Positions 21,441 to 34,577 of a stretch of DNA of 64,000 nucleotides are shown here, piece by piece. Position numbers and translations under genes: made by a program. This stretch comes from Coix lacryma-jobi var. lacryma-jobi (Eukaryota; Streptophyta; Magnoliopsida; Poales; Poaceae). Where the stretch lies: the NCBI GenBank assembly GCA_009763385.1, contig CM019823.1, positions 43,473,411 through 43,537,410 on the forward strand. Reading direction: 5' to 3'. Under the pieces are notes generated by a model. That model worked only from the letters and a program-made list of their open reading frames with translations. It ran no database searches and was not told the DNA's origin. How positions within the stretch are numbered: the stretch's first letter is position 1; every line of letters begins with the position of its first letter.

Positions 21441-24400
21441 CTGCTGTCCGCCTCGCCGCGATTCGCCCGAGCCCCTGCGAGGAAGGAGCACAGCGCTCTT
21501 TTCTTTTTCCTTTTTGAAAGAGTATGAATAGTGTTCTGTTTTCTTTTTTTTGTGTGAATTAATCTGTTGTTCCTTAAATCCTGATAAAATTATGGTATGC
21601 TCCATGCACTGTGTAGTATTTTAGAAAAATATGAAACTTGACTTTTCTGCAAGAATTTGAAAATGTAAAATCCCTCTTTTAATTAATAAATGGATGGTTT
21701 TGGATTTTTAGAAAATCATTTATAACTCAAAAAATCATGAGATAAATTTTTGTGAGCTTCCTATGCCATGTTTAGTCTCTGGTGAAATTTTGAAGTCTTT
21801 TGGAACAAGTTGATTTTTTGAGCATTTATCTTTAATTGTTAAATAGTGCTTTTTGTTAATTAATGTCTGATTTTATTTGAGCACCTTAATGACCTCCAAA
21901 AATTATGAAATTTGTTTTGCCATCTGTCTACACCATAATGAACTTATGTGATTAATTTGGTAATTTTTGGAGCAACTTTATAAAATGACCTTTTTAAATA
22001 ATTAAGAAAAACAGAAAATGTGATTAAGGTTCATGTTGTTGCCCTGTGTTGCATTGTTCATGCTAGCATACTCATGTGCATGCATCATTGCATTCGTATA
22101 GTCACCGAAGGAGAAGTCAAAGTCGAGGCCGCCGCCGACGAACCTGCTCCCGAAGTAACTCCGAGCTTCGACCTCTGCACCTCCAACCCTGAGCCAGCTG
22201 TCTTTGCTCTTCAAGGGAAGCCCCGGTGCATTTAACCCTTTCCTTGAATTTATAAAATGATTTCCTTAAATGCTTTTGAGTTAAATTATTGCATTAGGTT
22301 TATAGGAGTTGTGTGCTATCCTAATTGATGCACTATCCACCTTGACCACTGATACACCCGATACCTGCTTTTCAAAAGTATTTGAAAAATGCTTAGCAAT
22401 GCTTATTGAATTAGACTTTGCAATAAAATGCCAATTTCAAAAGTGTGATCACTTAAGGAATGTTTATGAGAATTTGGTCTTACTCCCCGGCTGTTGGCTA
22501 GGTATCTGATCCGTACCTAGTCTATAGCGAGGAGAGGTTGTCCGAGCGTACGGTGCCGTCATGTTGTAGTCCGGGACTCAACAGTTGACACCGACCGGGA
22601 CAGGGTTGAAAAACTGACGGGACTATTACGCTTGGGTGAGATATAACCAAGGTATAGTTCTGGTTGGAAAATTAGGGACCATCCGTATGGGGGCCTGCTG
22701 GTCAAGACTTGTAACTATTCACATACTTCGGAAAGCTCTGGCTCCGAGAAATCCTTGATTGGGACCGACAACCGCGCACTGGGAGTGGAGAGATGGCGGA
22801 AGTAGCATGTACCCACGTGGTCGTCGTACCTGGAAAGGAGTGGTGTACTGTACTTCCGGGTGGCGTAGGACCGGTCCAATCTTGGAGGAATCGTGGTAGA
22901 CGAGTTGGCATATGCAAGCTTGGGTGCTACATATGCAGTGTGGATAGGGATCCTCAGCTGAGTATTATTTATCCGGATTAACGTTGCTCCTCGGTTATGG
23001 AGACTTGGTCCACTGACTGTCAACGGAGAGTGGTTCTCAACTAGGAATGTTTTGAAATGTAAAATGAATCAGGAACGATGAAGAATTGAGGAATACTGAA
23101 TCTTTCAAAAATAAAATAAGGTTTACAAAAATGCTTTTGTGCAAAATACCTAATCTTGCTTAAGCCTTACCTTGACTACCCTAAGCCTCTCATTCCTGAG
23201 TCTTCTCCCTTTTCTTTAGTCGGGTAAGTCTTGTTGAGTACCCCAGTACTCAGGGTTTGTTACCCATGCTGCAGGTATGACAGAGTCCCCGATGTGTCTT
23301 GCACCCTGCTGCGTGACCATCGTCCAGGAAGAGGCCGATGAGGCCGAAGAATAGTTGTACACCCGCGGGCTGGGTGATTATAAGTATCTTTGCTGTTCTC
23401 CACTACGTTGCCTATGTCTATTTCTATTATCAGAACTTGGTTTGTAATAACTGCACCTTAATTTCTATTTGGAACCCTGCTTTGTAAAACTATTGTTATT
23501 TAAGTCTTCCGCTCTTTATTCCGATGTTATTTGTAAAAGTATGCAATGCTGTAACCGAATTGTGAGATGATCCTGCGGACATTGGGCACTGATGTAGCCC
23601 GGTGGCGAACAGGTCTTAATCACATGGAACATGGGTTCGGCTGTCAGAGGTTGACAGGGACACGTGGGCCATGGGATTAGGGTCGTTCCGTCACAGTAAC
23701 CGACTCCGCCACAATCTTGAGAAGCTTTCTAAACCGCTTGCTCTGTCTCTGTTCGGCAGAAATGGTCGTGTCATTCGTTCTTCCCTGTGTCCGGCCGGAG
23801 CACCGCCGTGCACCTGCTTGCGTGGCCAGCCATGGTAAAGTATCTTCCCACCTCCCCGCGCCTTTCTCGAGCTTCATCAAGCTCCTGCGAAGCTCCCAGG
23901 CCTGCTAGTACGGTTGTTACCACCTGGTGAGCACCGGAACCAACTCACTGTCTCTGTTCGCGTCGCCGCCTCCACCCTCAACATCGGCGGACTTCTCTGT
24001 CTCGTCGCTGACCCAACCGAGCCTCAATAGAAGTCAAGGTGAGGATCCTGAGCACGTTTTGAGTCATAGCTAGGCTAGTTAGGGTCATCAACGGCGAGTT
24101 CGTCATCGCTGTGCCAGTCTCTGTCCCGCCATCCGCCATGGCCGTGGTGGAGCGTGCTCTGGTGTTCTAGGCGCCGAGCTTGTCCTTTGGGGTGATGTGT
24201 AGGGTTGTCCGGAAGGCTTTGATGCCCTCGCCCTCGCCGGAGAGACCACCGGCAGCGAGGTAGCCGCCGTACCCGCCGGTGGGTGGCTAGTCAAGCCACT
24301 CGGGCCGAGCTTGACCAGGGCCCTCCCGTCAGTGAGAAGAAGTAGAGAGGGGGTGAGTAATACAAGTCTTTTCGCGTTTTAATCTTTCCTAGAAATGTTT

Positions 24401-26491
24401 AAATGTGTTGATCCTTGGGAAATGCATAACTAATCATTCTGTGATGATACAATTGTGAAATAAATTTTGTCATGTTCCTTGTGATATGTTCAATCAGAGA
24501 AAAATATAAAACCTGAAAAATAGATAGTTTTTGAAAGTGATTTAAATATGTCTTTTAATTAATAAATGAGACTTTAATGATTTTTGTAGGCAATTTGATA
24601 AGCTTTTCAAATTGTCTAGGATCACCCCGTTTGAATGATGGTAGCTCTGGTTATGGTTAATAAACCCTTAAGTTTAAGTTTACATCTTGTGTGACTTTTG
24701 GCTATTGTTTGAAGACCATGGGACACCTCTCATCTTGTGCTCCTATGGCTTGAGTGATGTTTTAATGAACCTTAGCCATCCTTAGTTGTCTTCCTAAAGG
24801 TGCTTGGTGGAAGTTGTATGTATAGCTAGGAATATTAGTTGGTAAGTTGCAAGTTGGTTTTGTTGGTTTGCAACTTTACCGCGAAGGAAAGTTGTACTCG
24901 ACTTTCCTTATCTTGTGCTTAGCTTCCGTTATACTTTTGAATTATCCTGCACCTTAGCATACATCCCATAGCATCATACTAAGCATACATCATTTATCTA
25001 CGTGTAGTATTCGAGAGTGTTGGAGTCGTGTTGATCAAGCTTTGGTGATCACCCTTGTCGAACAAGCCTCGGAAGGAGATTCTTGTTGGACAAGCTTCAT
25101 CGAAAAGACTTAACTTCTAGATGAAGGAACTAACCTTTGTGGATCATTCTTGGATCCTATCTTCCCTGCAACGAAGGCAAGCCCCGGTTCATTCAACCAT
25201 TTCCTTGGATTTACAATCACACTTACTTTCGATAACCTGATGCATTAGATGTTTATCAAATAAATGCTTTAAACCTGTTGATGCATGATCAACCTTGTTA
25301 TCGATATATCATTCCTTGATACCTGCTTTATGCAAATGATAGAAATGCTTAGCCTTGCTTTATGAAGCTTTTGATAAATGTTTTCGATACTTATCGTTTT
25401 GGAATGATAATGAGAAAGAATGATGGTTAAAACCAGACGGGCACATGCATCGAACCTTGGGTTGGTGCAGGGTGACCCGGATGTGTCGGATTAGGATTAA
25501 CCGTTGTTGGCCTGCTAGATTGAGAAACTGTGAAGTACCGATCATATGCTACGGTAAGCCCTACCTTGGTGGTTCTTAAATGAGAACGGCTAATCACGCA
25601 CTGGGAGTGGAGAGAAGGCGAGTGTACTAGCTACCCTCGTGGGTTAAAGTCCCGGATTGGAGGTGTACAAGTACTCTCGGGTGGCGTGGACCCGGTCTTG
25701 TTTGGAGGATCCGAGGTTGGGGTTGGTATATGTGTGATCACGGGTCTACATATATCGTATGATCGTGGAAAACTCCCAGATCTGGTTGAATCGGTTCGAA
25801 TCGTCGTGCTCCTCGGTTAAGGAGACTCAATCTTCCGACCCGCACCGTAGAATAAAATGGAACTGGTTGAAGAAAGAATGACAATGATCTTTCACTAGTC
25901 TTCACCTTCAATTCTTACCAAATACTGAAATGATTAAGAAAAATTTGGATCTAGGATTACTTTAGTAAGCTTTTATGCAAATGAAAAATACTGTTGAGCC
26001 TACCCAAGCCAACATACCTGTTCCTTCTCTTCTCTTGTCGGGTAAGTCTTGTTGAGTACCCTTGTACTCAGGGTTTGTTAATCCCCTGTTGCAGGTTTCT
26101 AATAGGTGATGTTGATCATGAACATGTCAGTGGGCTTGACGTGATCTGGTTGTTCTTCTTCTCCAACTTAGGTGCTCCACCTAAGTGTGGTTCTGTAATA
26201 CTATTCTGCTTCCGCAATACCGGTTATATTTATGTAAAAAGTAACTTATTCATGATTTTGTAAAGTCTGTCTCTCTTGCTTCCGCACTCCGACGTATTTT
26301 GTATCAACTGTTGTAATGTTGTAATTATTCCACCCGAAGACAAGACGACCCTGTAACTTGTGGATGATTCGGGGTTCTCTCGGGGACACCCGACAGTTCT
26401 TTCCAGTGATGTGTTTCATTTGCACTGTCATTGGAGTCCTTACGACGATGACGTGTGCGGGTGGGCCACATTAATGGGAGGTTCTGCCACA

Positions 26492-27030
26492 CTAATTAAA
26501 CCGGTCACATTTTGTAAACTAAAGAATTATATATTTCTAATTTTTTTAAACAAATGATTTAAATGATCTCTATTTCTCCCAATAAAATAAAATAAAATAA
26601 TTAAACCGGTCACATTTTGTAAACTAAAGTATTATATATTTCTAATTTTCTTTAAATAAATGATTTAAATGATCTCTATTTCTCCCAAAAAATAAAATAA
26701 ACTAATTAAACCGGTCACATTTTGTAAACTAAAGTATTATATATTTCTAATGTTTTAAAACAAATGATTTAAATAATCTCTATTTCTCCCAAAAAATTAA
26801 AATAAACTAATTAAACTGGTCACATTCTGTAAACTAAAGTATTATATATTTCTAATTTTCTTTAAACAAATGATTTAAATGATCTCTATTCCTCCGAAAA
26901 AATAAAATAAACTAATTAAACCGGTCACATTTTGTAAACTAAAGTATTATATATTTCTAATGTTTTAAAAAAATGATTTAAATGATCTCTATTTCTTCCA
27001 AAAAAATTAAAATAAACTAATTAAACTGGT
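26492..27030. repeat. 105-bp tandem array, right part
   Basis: Continues the array interrupted by solo LTR A, with phase points at about 26492, 26597, 26702, 26807, 26912 and 27017. About five to six units, very similar to each other and to the left part. Confidence 0.9.
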
Positions 27031-27194
27031 CACATATGAACTCAAAATAGCTTAAAAACCACATATATATGTGACAGCTAAAAATATGAGAAAATAAAGC
27101 TAGTAACCTTTGAACGAGTCGATGACGACGTAGATGTAATGAAATAGATCCATCAGTGGAGATGTACACAAATCACCGGAGAAGACACAACAAG

Positions 27195-27829
27195 TGTTGA
27201 GGGAAAGAACCCTCGGCAGTGACGTCGCGCAGGCCGAGTCAGGAGGCAACCCTCGCTAATGCCCTGCTTTCCCTTGAGAAAACCCTCGTCGCTTGATAAG
27301 CCCCTCGGGCCTTATTCCTAACCCTCAGATATCAACTCGGCTTTCGGGTCGTCTTACGGTTCTCGCAGGAGAGAAGCGTGGGAAGAGCAAGTGACGACCC
27401 TCGCGCATGCCGCGCACCTTCGCAAGGAAGGTCAAGCTAAGCGGGTGGCGAGCGGACGCGTGCCCTGCGACTGACGGAGCTAAGAAGTTAACCTTCGCGC
27501 CCCTGGCGAAGGTGTGCGCAAGCCAAGCGGCGGCGGACATGTGGGAGGCGAGCTAGGGTTTCTATAGCGTTTGTGTTTGTACGATTCTGCCCTTCCGTTG
27601 TATAGCGTAGAGGAATCTTTCTTGTACCCTTTTTGTAATTTGGTCAGTGCCCCTTGGTATTCCCTATAAATAACAAGGGATGAACAGTGTAAGGGAACGG
27701 TTTTTTGGGGAATAGAGCCACAACATTACTGTTCTTGCTTCTTTGTACCCTCGCGTTTAGCTGTGACGACCGGCCGCCTTCGCTGATCCCCTGTGCGCGA
27801 GCGGGGGTAAGGCAAGTGTGATCCCAACA
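27195..27829 (+). repeat. 5' LTR of Tat element
   Basis: TGTTGAGGGAAAG to GATCCCAACA. Contains CCTATAAATAAC at about 27662 as TATA box, and a GTAAGGCAAGTGTG end. Paired with 39067-39701. Confidence 0.96.
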
Positions 27830-27832
27830 GTT

Positions 27833-27850
27833 TGGCGCCGTCCGTGGGGA
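27833..27850 (+). other. Primer-binding site of Tat element
   Basis: TGGCGCCGTCCGTGGGGA begins three bases after the 5' LTR. TGGCGCC-type sites are standard in plant Tat elements. The exact tRNA was not determined. Confidence 0.85.
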
Positions 27851-27863
27851 ACGAAAGTTCGTA

Positions 27864-30800
27864 ATGGCAGGAAACAGAAGAGCGCCCTCAACTAGAGACC
27901 CTCGCGTGACCAGAGAGGCCACGGCGACGGTCCAGCCTGTGGAAGAGAATGTAGAACCCTCGGAAACAGAAGAAATTGCTCCAGGGACGGAGGTCCCGGG
28001 CCCTCACACTCGGCTGGTATCACAGCCACACCCGCATACCTCCGGAGGAGACAGGGAAGGAGATGAGGAGGAGTTGGGCCTCGAGGCTTTAGAGACACTT
28101 CAAGCTGAGTTGCAGGAGAAGAAGAGACGTCTGGACCAACTTGAAAGGCACAACCGGCGGCGCCTTATCAGGCAAAAGGCGGAGGAAGCAAGAGAGCAGC
28201 TTCGCCGAATGGAGGAGTCCCTCGCAGCAGCTGAGGCTGAAGCCGAGGACTGGAATGATAGGCAAATGCCGCCACTTCAAGAGGAGAATGTCGGGCAGGG
28301 ACAGGGCAACGCTCGTCAGCCACCACCACCCCCGCCACCACCATATCACCCAGATAACCCATACCCTATGAGGCAACCAAACTTTCGCCAACTCTACCCA
28401 AACGAAAGAGAGCCAAACCTGCGCAACCAACGGAGAGCCCAACAACATCAAATGCCATATGACCCAAAATCACCACTCTCCCAGATACTACAAACTCAAC
28501 CCTTGCCACCATGCTACAATCCACAAAATATACCCCGTTACGACGGTCTTACTGACCCTCGCCAATTAATAATGAGTTATGAAGCGACAGTCGCTGCAGC
28601 AGGGGGAGATGAATCAACAATGGCAAAGTCCTTCGTAATCATCCTTCGGGACATTGCACAGACTTGGTACAACAACCTTCGCCCTAGAACCGTGGATTCC
28701 TGGGCCAACCTCAGAGATAGGCTTTGCACAAATTTTAAGGGTATTACAGCAGCCCCATCAAACCCCATTGAGTTGTTCAACTGCAAACAAGAAGAGCGCG
28801 AACCATTGCAAGATTATTGATGAAGGTTCATCCAAATCAGGGCAAGAACCCCGGGGATCTCTGACGAGGCTGTCATCCTCGCTGCAGTCAGTGGCCTGCG
28901 CCCAGGCCCATGCTCCTCAAAATTTGCCAGGAAGCCGGCAAACACAATCGAAGAACTACATGAGACAATGGAAAGATACTGTAGAGCGGACATGGACTTC
29001 AGGGCAAAGTCTGATGCCCGAAGATCTCAGCAGAAGTCGCAGCCGAGGCCTCAAGCGAGAGAAAACAACCCTCGCCAAGAACAAAGCAACATTGGTGCAA
29101 TCAACAAGGCATGTCCCTTTGAAGACCAAAGAAGGGGTGCTCAACCCTCGGGCAACCAAAATCCACAAGGATTCCCACCACCGCCGGACCAACGAAACCA
29201 ACAAAAAGATCCCGCGAAAATGTATTGTTATTTTTGTGGTCCTGGCAAGGGGCACACCACCAAACAATGCGAGTGCTTCGTCAACGGAAAAAAGTACCAG
29301 GAATCCAGAAGAGCCGCATCGGCAGAAAACCGAACCATCAATCACACCAGGAAACCAAACTTCAACCCACCAAATCCTCCATACCACTACACCCCCGTAA
29401 ATTATGGCCTACCTTCGCACCAACCTTTTTACGCACATCACCCACACTACAACCAAGCCTCTTATCAGCCATCCACCATCCCCCAACGCCAAAACGTATC
29501 ATATACCGTCACATACCCAACGACCCCTCAAACCCAGACCCAAACCAATCAACAAGTGAACAATACTCTGCCCCCACCACCACCAATACCAGCGCTGCCA
29601 GCCCCACAACCTGTCAAATCCGAAGCCCAAGCCCAAACAACAATCAACAACCCAACATCAACCTTCGGTGTTATACAGGCCATCACCGGAGGCTCCAACG
29701 AAGATCATGGCAACAAGAGGCAAAGGAAAGAACACGCCAGAAGAGTACACCATGTAGCCGTCGAAGGGCCGCACAAGTTTGGTCGATGGTCTCATATCCC
29801 AATAACCTTCAATTTTAGTGACATGAGGTTAAGGGACTACCCTCACACTGACGCAATGGTGATCGAAACTAATCTAGCTGGGTGGACAGTCACCAAAATT
29901 CTGGTCGATACAGGAAGCTCTGCAGACATCCTGTTCGCCACAACCTTCGACAGCATGCAACTTGACAGAAATCTCTTGCAACCCGCTGACAACCCGCTAT
30001 ACGGTTTCAGTGGCCAACAAGTAAGAGCTATCGGAAAAATATCTCTGCCCGTGACCTTCGGAGACCAGGTGAACTGCAGAACTGAGCATATAACCTTCGA
30101 CGTGGTCGACATGTTCTATCCTTACAATGCAATATTCGGCCGAGGGGTCACCAATTCATTCAATGTCGTCATCCATCCCGCATACCTCTGCATGAAGCTC
30201 CCTGCTCCGAAGGGGGTCATTGCAGTTTATGGAGATCAAGACATTGCAAGGGCAGCTGAGGGAACAGTAGCACCAGGGCAACGCAATGTCCATAATTTGT
30301 CAAAGCCTCGAACAACAAACCTCAACACCGAAGGCGAGGTATGCACCGATCGACTGAAAGCATCACCCAAAGAAGAAACTAAACAAGTCCAACTCTTTGA
30401 GGGCAATTCCGAAAGAAAAGTGTTCATCTCAGCCAACTTGGACTCCTAGTCAGAAAACAACCTCGTCTTTTTCCTCAAGGAAAACTCTGACACCTTCGCT
30501 TGGTCTGCCGAGGACCTAAAAGGGGTAAACAGAACTTTGATAGAGCACAGCCTAAACATCAAACTAGGCTATCGCCCAGTTAAGCAAAAGCTTCGCAAAA
30601 TGTCAGAAGAAAGGAAAGAGGTAGCGAAGGCAGAGGTAAAAAGACTTTTTGACGCAGGTGTCATTCGCCCAGTCAAATACCCAACATGGCTCTCAAACGT
30701 GGTCCTAGTACAGAAAAAGAACAAGAAATGGAGAATGTGTGTAGATTTCACGTGCCTGAACAAAGCCTGTCCGAAGGATGACTTTCCCCTCCCAAACATA

Positions 30801-33572
30801 AGCACCTTGGTCGACAGAGCAGCTGGTTGCCAAATGCTTTCTCTCCTCGACTGTTTCTCGGGGTATCGCCAGATCTGGATGAATGAAGAAGATGAGGAAA
30901 AAACAAGCTTCATTACACCTTCGGGCACTTTTTGCTTTCGAAGAATGGCAGAAGGCTTGAGAAATGCAGGATCAACCTTCGCTCGCATGACATCTGAAGT
31001 GTTCAAGGATGAACATGCTATCTCTGCCTACGTCGATGATTTGATCGTGCAAAGCGAGCAAAAAGAAAACCACATTTCAGACTTGGCGAGAGTTTTCAAC
31101 AACCTTCGGTTTGCCGGATTAAAGCTAAACCCCGAAAAATGTGTTTTTGGGGTAAGCGAAGGAAAATTACTAGGTTGCATCGTCTCTGCAAGGGGAATTG
31201 AAGCAAACCCCAAGAAAATTGACGCCATCATCAATATGGAACCCCCGACAACCAAAGAAGCAGCTCAACGTTTGTCAGGCCGCCTAGCAGCACTCAGCAG
31301 ATTCATCTCCAGATCAGCTGAGCGGGGGTTACCTTTCTTCGAAACTTTGAGAAGCACAGCCCCATTCAATTGGGGACCTCGCCAGCAGAAAGCCTTCGAG
31401 GATTTGAAAAACTACCTCACCAACTTGACTGTCTTAACCAACCCGAGCAAAGGGGACCTTCTATTGCTGTATGTCGCAGCCTTCGCAGCCAGCGCAGTTC
31501 TGATCAAAGAGCTGCACGAAAACAGCAAAACCAGACAGGCCCTGGTCTACTATGTGTCTGAAACCCTCGAGGGTCCCAAACGAAAGTACTCAGAGCTCGA
31601 GAAGATAGGATATGCCGTGGTCATGGCCTCAAGAAAACTAAAACACTATTTCCAAGCACACAAAATCCAAGTACCTTCAGGATACCCCCTCGAGAACATT
31701 TTCAAGAACACTGAGGCAGTCGGCAGAATAGCAAAATGGGCAGTCGAGCTGAACAGCTACGCTATAACCTTCGTGGGAAGAACAGCGATCAAATCTCAGG
31801 CACTAGCAGATTTCATAGCTGAATGGACCCCAGACCCTCGCAGAGATGGAGCCCAACCAGATCCATTTTGGACAGTGTATGTCGATGGAGCCTAGGGAGC
31901 AACTGGAGCAGGAGCCTCAACCATTCTAGTTTCGCCATCTGGGTCGAAGCTAAGGTATGCAAAAAGACTCGACTTCAAGTGCACAAATAACTCCGCAGAA
32001 TACGAAGCCGTGATACTAGCACTCTCAAGGCTTCGATCATTGTCAGTTCGAAGGGCAGTCATTTACACAGACTCCCAAGTCATCGCGGGACACATTGAGA
32101 AAAATTATAAAGCAAAAGATCCAGAGCTACAAAAATACTTTCAATATGTCCGAAGGTTAGAATCTTTCTTCCTCGGCATAACAGTGAAAGCAATACCGAG
32201 GTCAGAAAACAACGAGGCAGACAGCCTAGCTAAAGCAGCAGCACAACAACTACAGCTGCCGCCTGACGTGTTTCACGAAGTAACAACTCAATCAGCATTC
32301 GAAGCCTCTGAAAAGAATGCCAATCTGATCAATGCAATCCAAAACAAAGACTGGAGAACACCCATCATGGCCTATATCAACGGGCTGCATGAACCCGAGT
32401 CCAAAGAGGAAGAAAACAGACTAAAACAAAGAGCTCGAGGGTACAAAATAGTGGACAACATTCTGTTCAAAGCCTCGGTAACCTTGCCATGGCTGAAATG
32501 CGTGTCACAGATTGAAGGAAATGACATTCTCAAGCTTATTCACGAAGGTATCTGCGGTTCACACAACGGCCCAAGGGCGCTAGTTGGGAAAGCCTTCCGT
32601 CAAGGTTTCTAGTGGCCAACAGCATTACGAGATGCAGAAGACATCGTCAAACGTTGCGAGGGTTGCCAACTAACGACAAAAATGAAAAACGCCCCAGGGG
32701 CTCCAACAACTCTGATATGCCCAACATGGCCTTTGCAAAGATGGGCAATGGACCTCGTCGGTCCACTACCAACAGCTCCAGGAAACCTTTGCTATGCAGT
32801 GGTAGCTGTGGAATACTTCACGAAGTGGATTGAAACTAGACCGCTGGCTTCCATCACCTCCCTAGCCGTGAAAAAGTTTTTCTGGCAGCAATTAGTTTGT
32901 CGGTTTGGAGTCCCCAAACACTTAACTGTAGACAACGGTACTCAGTTTGACAGCGAGGTCTTCAAAGAATTCTGCGCACAAATCGGAACAGTCTTGTGCT
33001 TCGCCTCTATCCGACACCCTCAATCCAATGGCTTAGTTGAAAGAGTCAATGCAACAATTTTCCAAGCCATATCCAAAAAATTGCAAGGTAGGCCCAAGGG
33101 AAAGTGGGCGGAAGAACTAACCTCGGTCACCTGGTCCCATAACACCTCGGAATGCAGAGCCACCAAATTCACACCTTTCAGGCTCCTATTTGGCGAAGAA
33201 GCCGTGTTACCAGAAGAATTGAAGCATGGCTCTCTCAGAGCAACCCTCGAACCAAATGAACAAAACCAGCTGCTTGACAAGGATTTGCTCGAGGAGACGA
33301 GATGCAACACAGTGCACAACCTTCGCAAGTATCAAGAAGAAACAAAAAAGTGGAGAGATAAAAAGGTGAGAATCAAAGAACTGAAGAAGGGTGACCTCGT
33401 CCTCATTCGTAAACAAAACGCCAACATGGCGGGAAAATTACAGCCAAAATGGATGGGACCTTACCTGATAGTAGAGTGCAATCGTCCTGGTTCCTTTCAC
33501 CTCTCTGACAGCGAAGGAAACCGCATACCTCACACCTGGAATGTTGACGACCTTCGCAAATTCTACCCATAG
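27864..33572 (+). pseudogene. Tat-element gag-pol polyprotein, one frame with five stop codons
   Basis: A single frame of about 1,900 codons. Gag (27864 to about 29000) has an N-terminal coiled coil rich in Glu/Arg and a Pro-rich stretch. A zinc-knuckle-like CYFCGPGKGHTTKQC lies near 29226. The protease has ILVDTGSSADIL near 29900. The RT (30537 to about 31300) carries LLDCFSGYRQIWM and the YVDD box at about 31030. RNase H and then a second, archaeal-like RNase H (TVYVDGA...NNSAEYEAV...YTDSQ) follow. The integrase has the H2C2 zinc region, DLVGPLP, VDNGTQF and NGLVERVN. In-frame stops lie at 28818 and 28821 (TGA, TGA), 30447, 31893 and 32610 (TAG). No frameshift occurs, so decay is by point mutation only. 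Dual RNase H marks the Tat lineage. It is not functional as read. Confidence 0.95.
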
Positions 33573-33880
33573 CAGAGCCTTAGCGAGCTCTCACAACATG
33601 TAATTTGCCTTTAATCTCCTCTTTTCCAGCACCATACCTGTAACCAAAACAAAGGAGCTGCACTCTTTTTTCTTACGAAGGGGCGTAAGGTTTTTTAACG
33701 AGGCAGTTTCCAAGTCCTTAATAAAGGCATCAGCTCCCGAAAAAACAAAACTCTAAAGTTTTTTTAGTTTCCCATAAACATTGATAAAAGCAACTCTTAT
33801 CCAAGAGCGCTTATAATCGACGAAAGACACCGAAGATTGCTTCGAAACGCAAATCCTTTCGAAACAAACTTGAGAAAAGC
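33573..33880. other. Spacer after Tat integrase
   Basis: No ORF of note and no domain. It leads into the 87-bp tandem array. Confidence 0.7.
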
Positions 33881-34577
33881 AAACTTCACCTTCACCTAAG
33901 ACTAGGGGAGGCGCGAAGTCCAAAAAAGTCGAGCACCCTCGCAAAAAACGCCAGGGGCTCGCAAAGCAAACTTCACCTCCACCTAAAACTAGGGGAGGCG
34001 CGAAGTCCAAAAAAGTCGAGCACCCTCGCAAAAAATGCCAGGGGCTCGCAAAGCAAGCTTCACCTCCACCTAAGACTAGGGAAGGCGCGAAGTCCAAAAA
34101 AGTTGAGCACCCTCCCAAAAAACGCCAGGGGCTCGCAAGGCAAACTTCACCTCCACCTAAGACTAGGGGAGGCGCGAAGTCCAAAAAAGTCGAGCACCCT
34201 CGCAAAAAACGCCAGGGGCTCGCAAAGCAAACTTCACCTCCACCTAAAACTAGGGGAGGCGCGAAGTCCAAAAAAGTCAAGCACCCTCGCAAAAAAACGC
34301 CAGGGGCTCGCAAGGCAAACTTCACCTCCACCTAAGACTAGGGAAGGCGCGAAGTCCAAAAAAGTTGAGCACCCTCGCAAAAAACGTCAGGGGCTCGCAA
34401 GGCAAACTTCACCTCCACCTAAGACTAGGGGAGGCGCGAAGTCCAAAAAAGTCGAGCACACCACACAAAACGCTAGGGGCTCACAAAGCAAGCTTCACCT
34501 CCACCTAAGACAAGAGCAATCGCGAAGTATAAAAAGTCGAAAAAACCTCACAAAACAAAAACAATAAGCGAGCCTCG
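33881..34577. repeat. 87-bp tandem array in the Tat element, eight copies
   Basis: Units start at 33881, 33968, 34055, 34142, 34229, 34317, 34404 and 34490, with AAACTTCACCTCCACCTAAG, GGGAGGCGCGAAGTCC and CGCCAGGGGCTCGCAA. The period is 86-88 bp. Since 87 is divisible by 3, frames stay open on both strands over several units; I do not call these proteins. Tandem arrays after integrase are common in Tat elements. Confidence 0.95.

Larger units (their letters stand above)
19777..23695 (+). mobile_element. Solo LTR B nested in solo LTR A
   Basis: Begins TGTAACACCTCTGG and ends TTCCGTCACA. GTAAC is duplicated exactly at 19772-19776 and 23696-23700. Length 3919 bp, close to A. It shares ordered blocks with A, but the two are well diverged, so they belong to one family or to related families. 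It contains a GC-rich TATA region, a 48-bp tandem repeat and no retroviral protein domain. Its insertion postdates that of A. Confidence 0.84.
18596..26491 (+). mobile_element. Solo LTR A (with solo LTR B nested inside)
   Basis: Begins TGTAACACCCCTGG and ends TTCTGCCACA. CTAAT is duplicated exactly at 18591-18595 and 26492-26496. Without the nested element its length is about 3.97 kb. It has no gag, pol or primer-binding site, so it is read as a solo LTR left by recombination between the LTRs of a Gypsy element. TGTAACACC ends and multi-kilobase LTRs fit chromoviruses such as Tekay/Del. Conserved words shared with B (GTAAGTCTTGTTGAGTACCC, GCACTGGGAGTGGAGAGA) confirm the relation. The strand is nominal. 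Confidence 0.82.

Noticed and set aside
20460..21527. Gene-like GC-rich ORFs in solo LTR B
   Set aside because: Tandem repeats and GC content keep frames open; no domain; position fits LTR promoter and leader.
28968..30449. Separate genes for each open piece of the Tat polyprotein
   Set aside because: All pieces share one frame and are split only by single stop codons.
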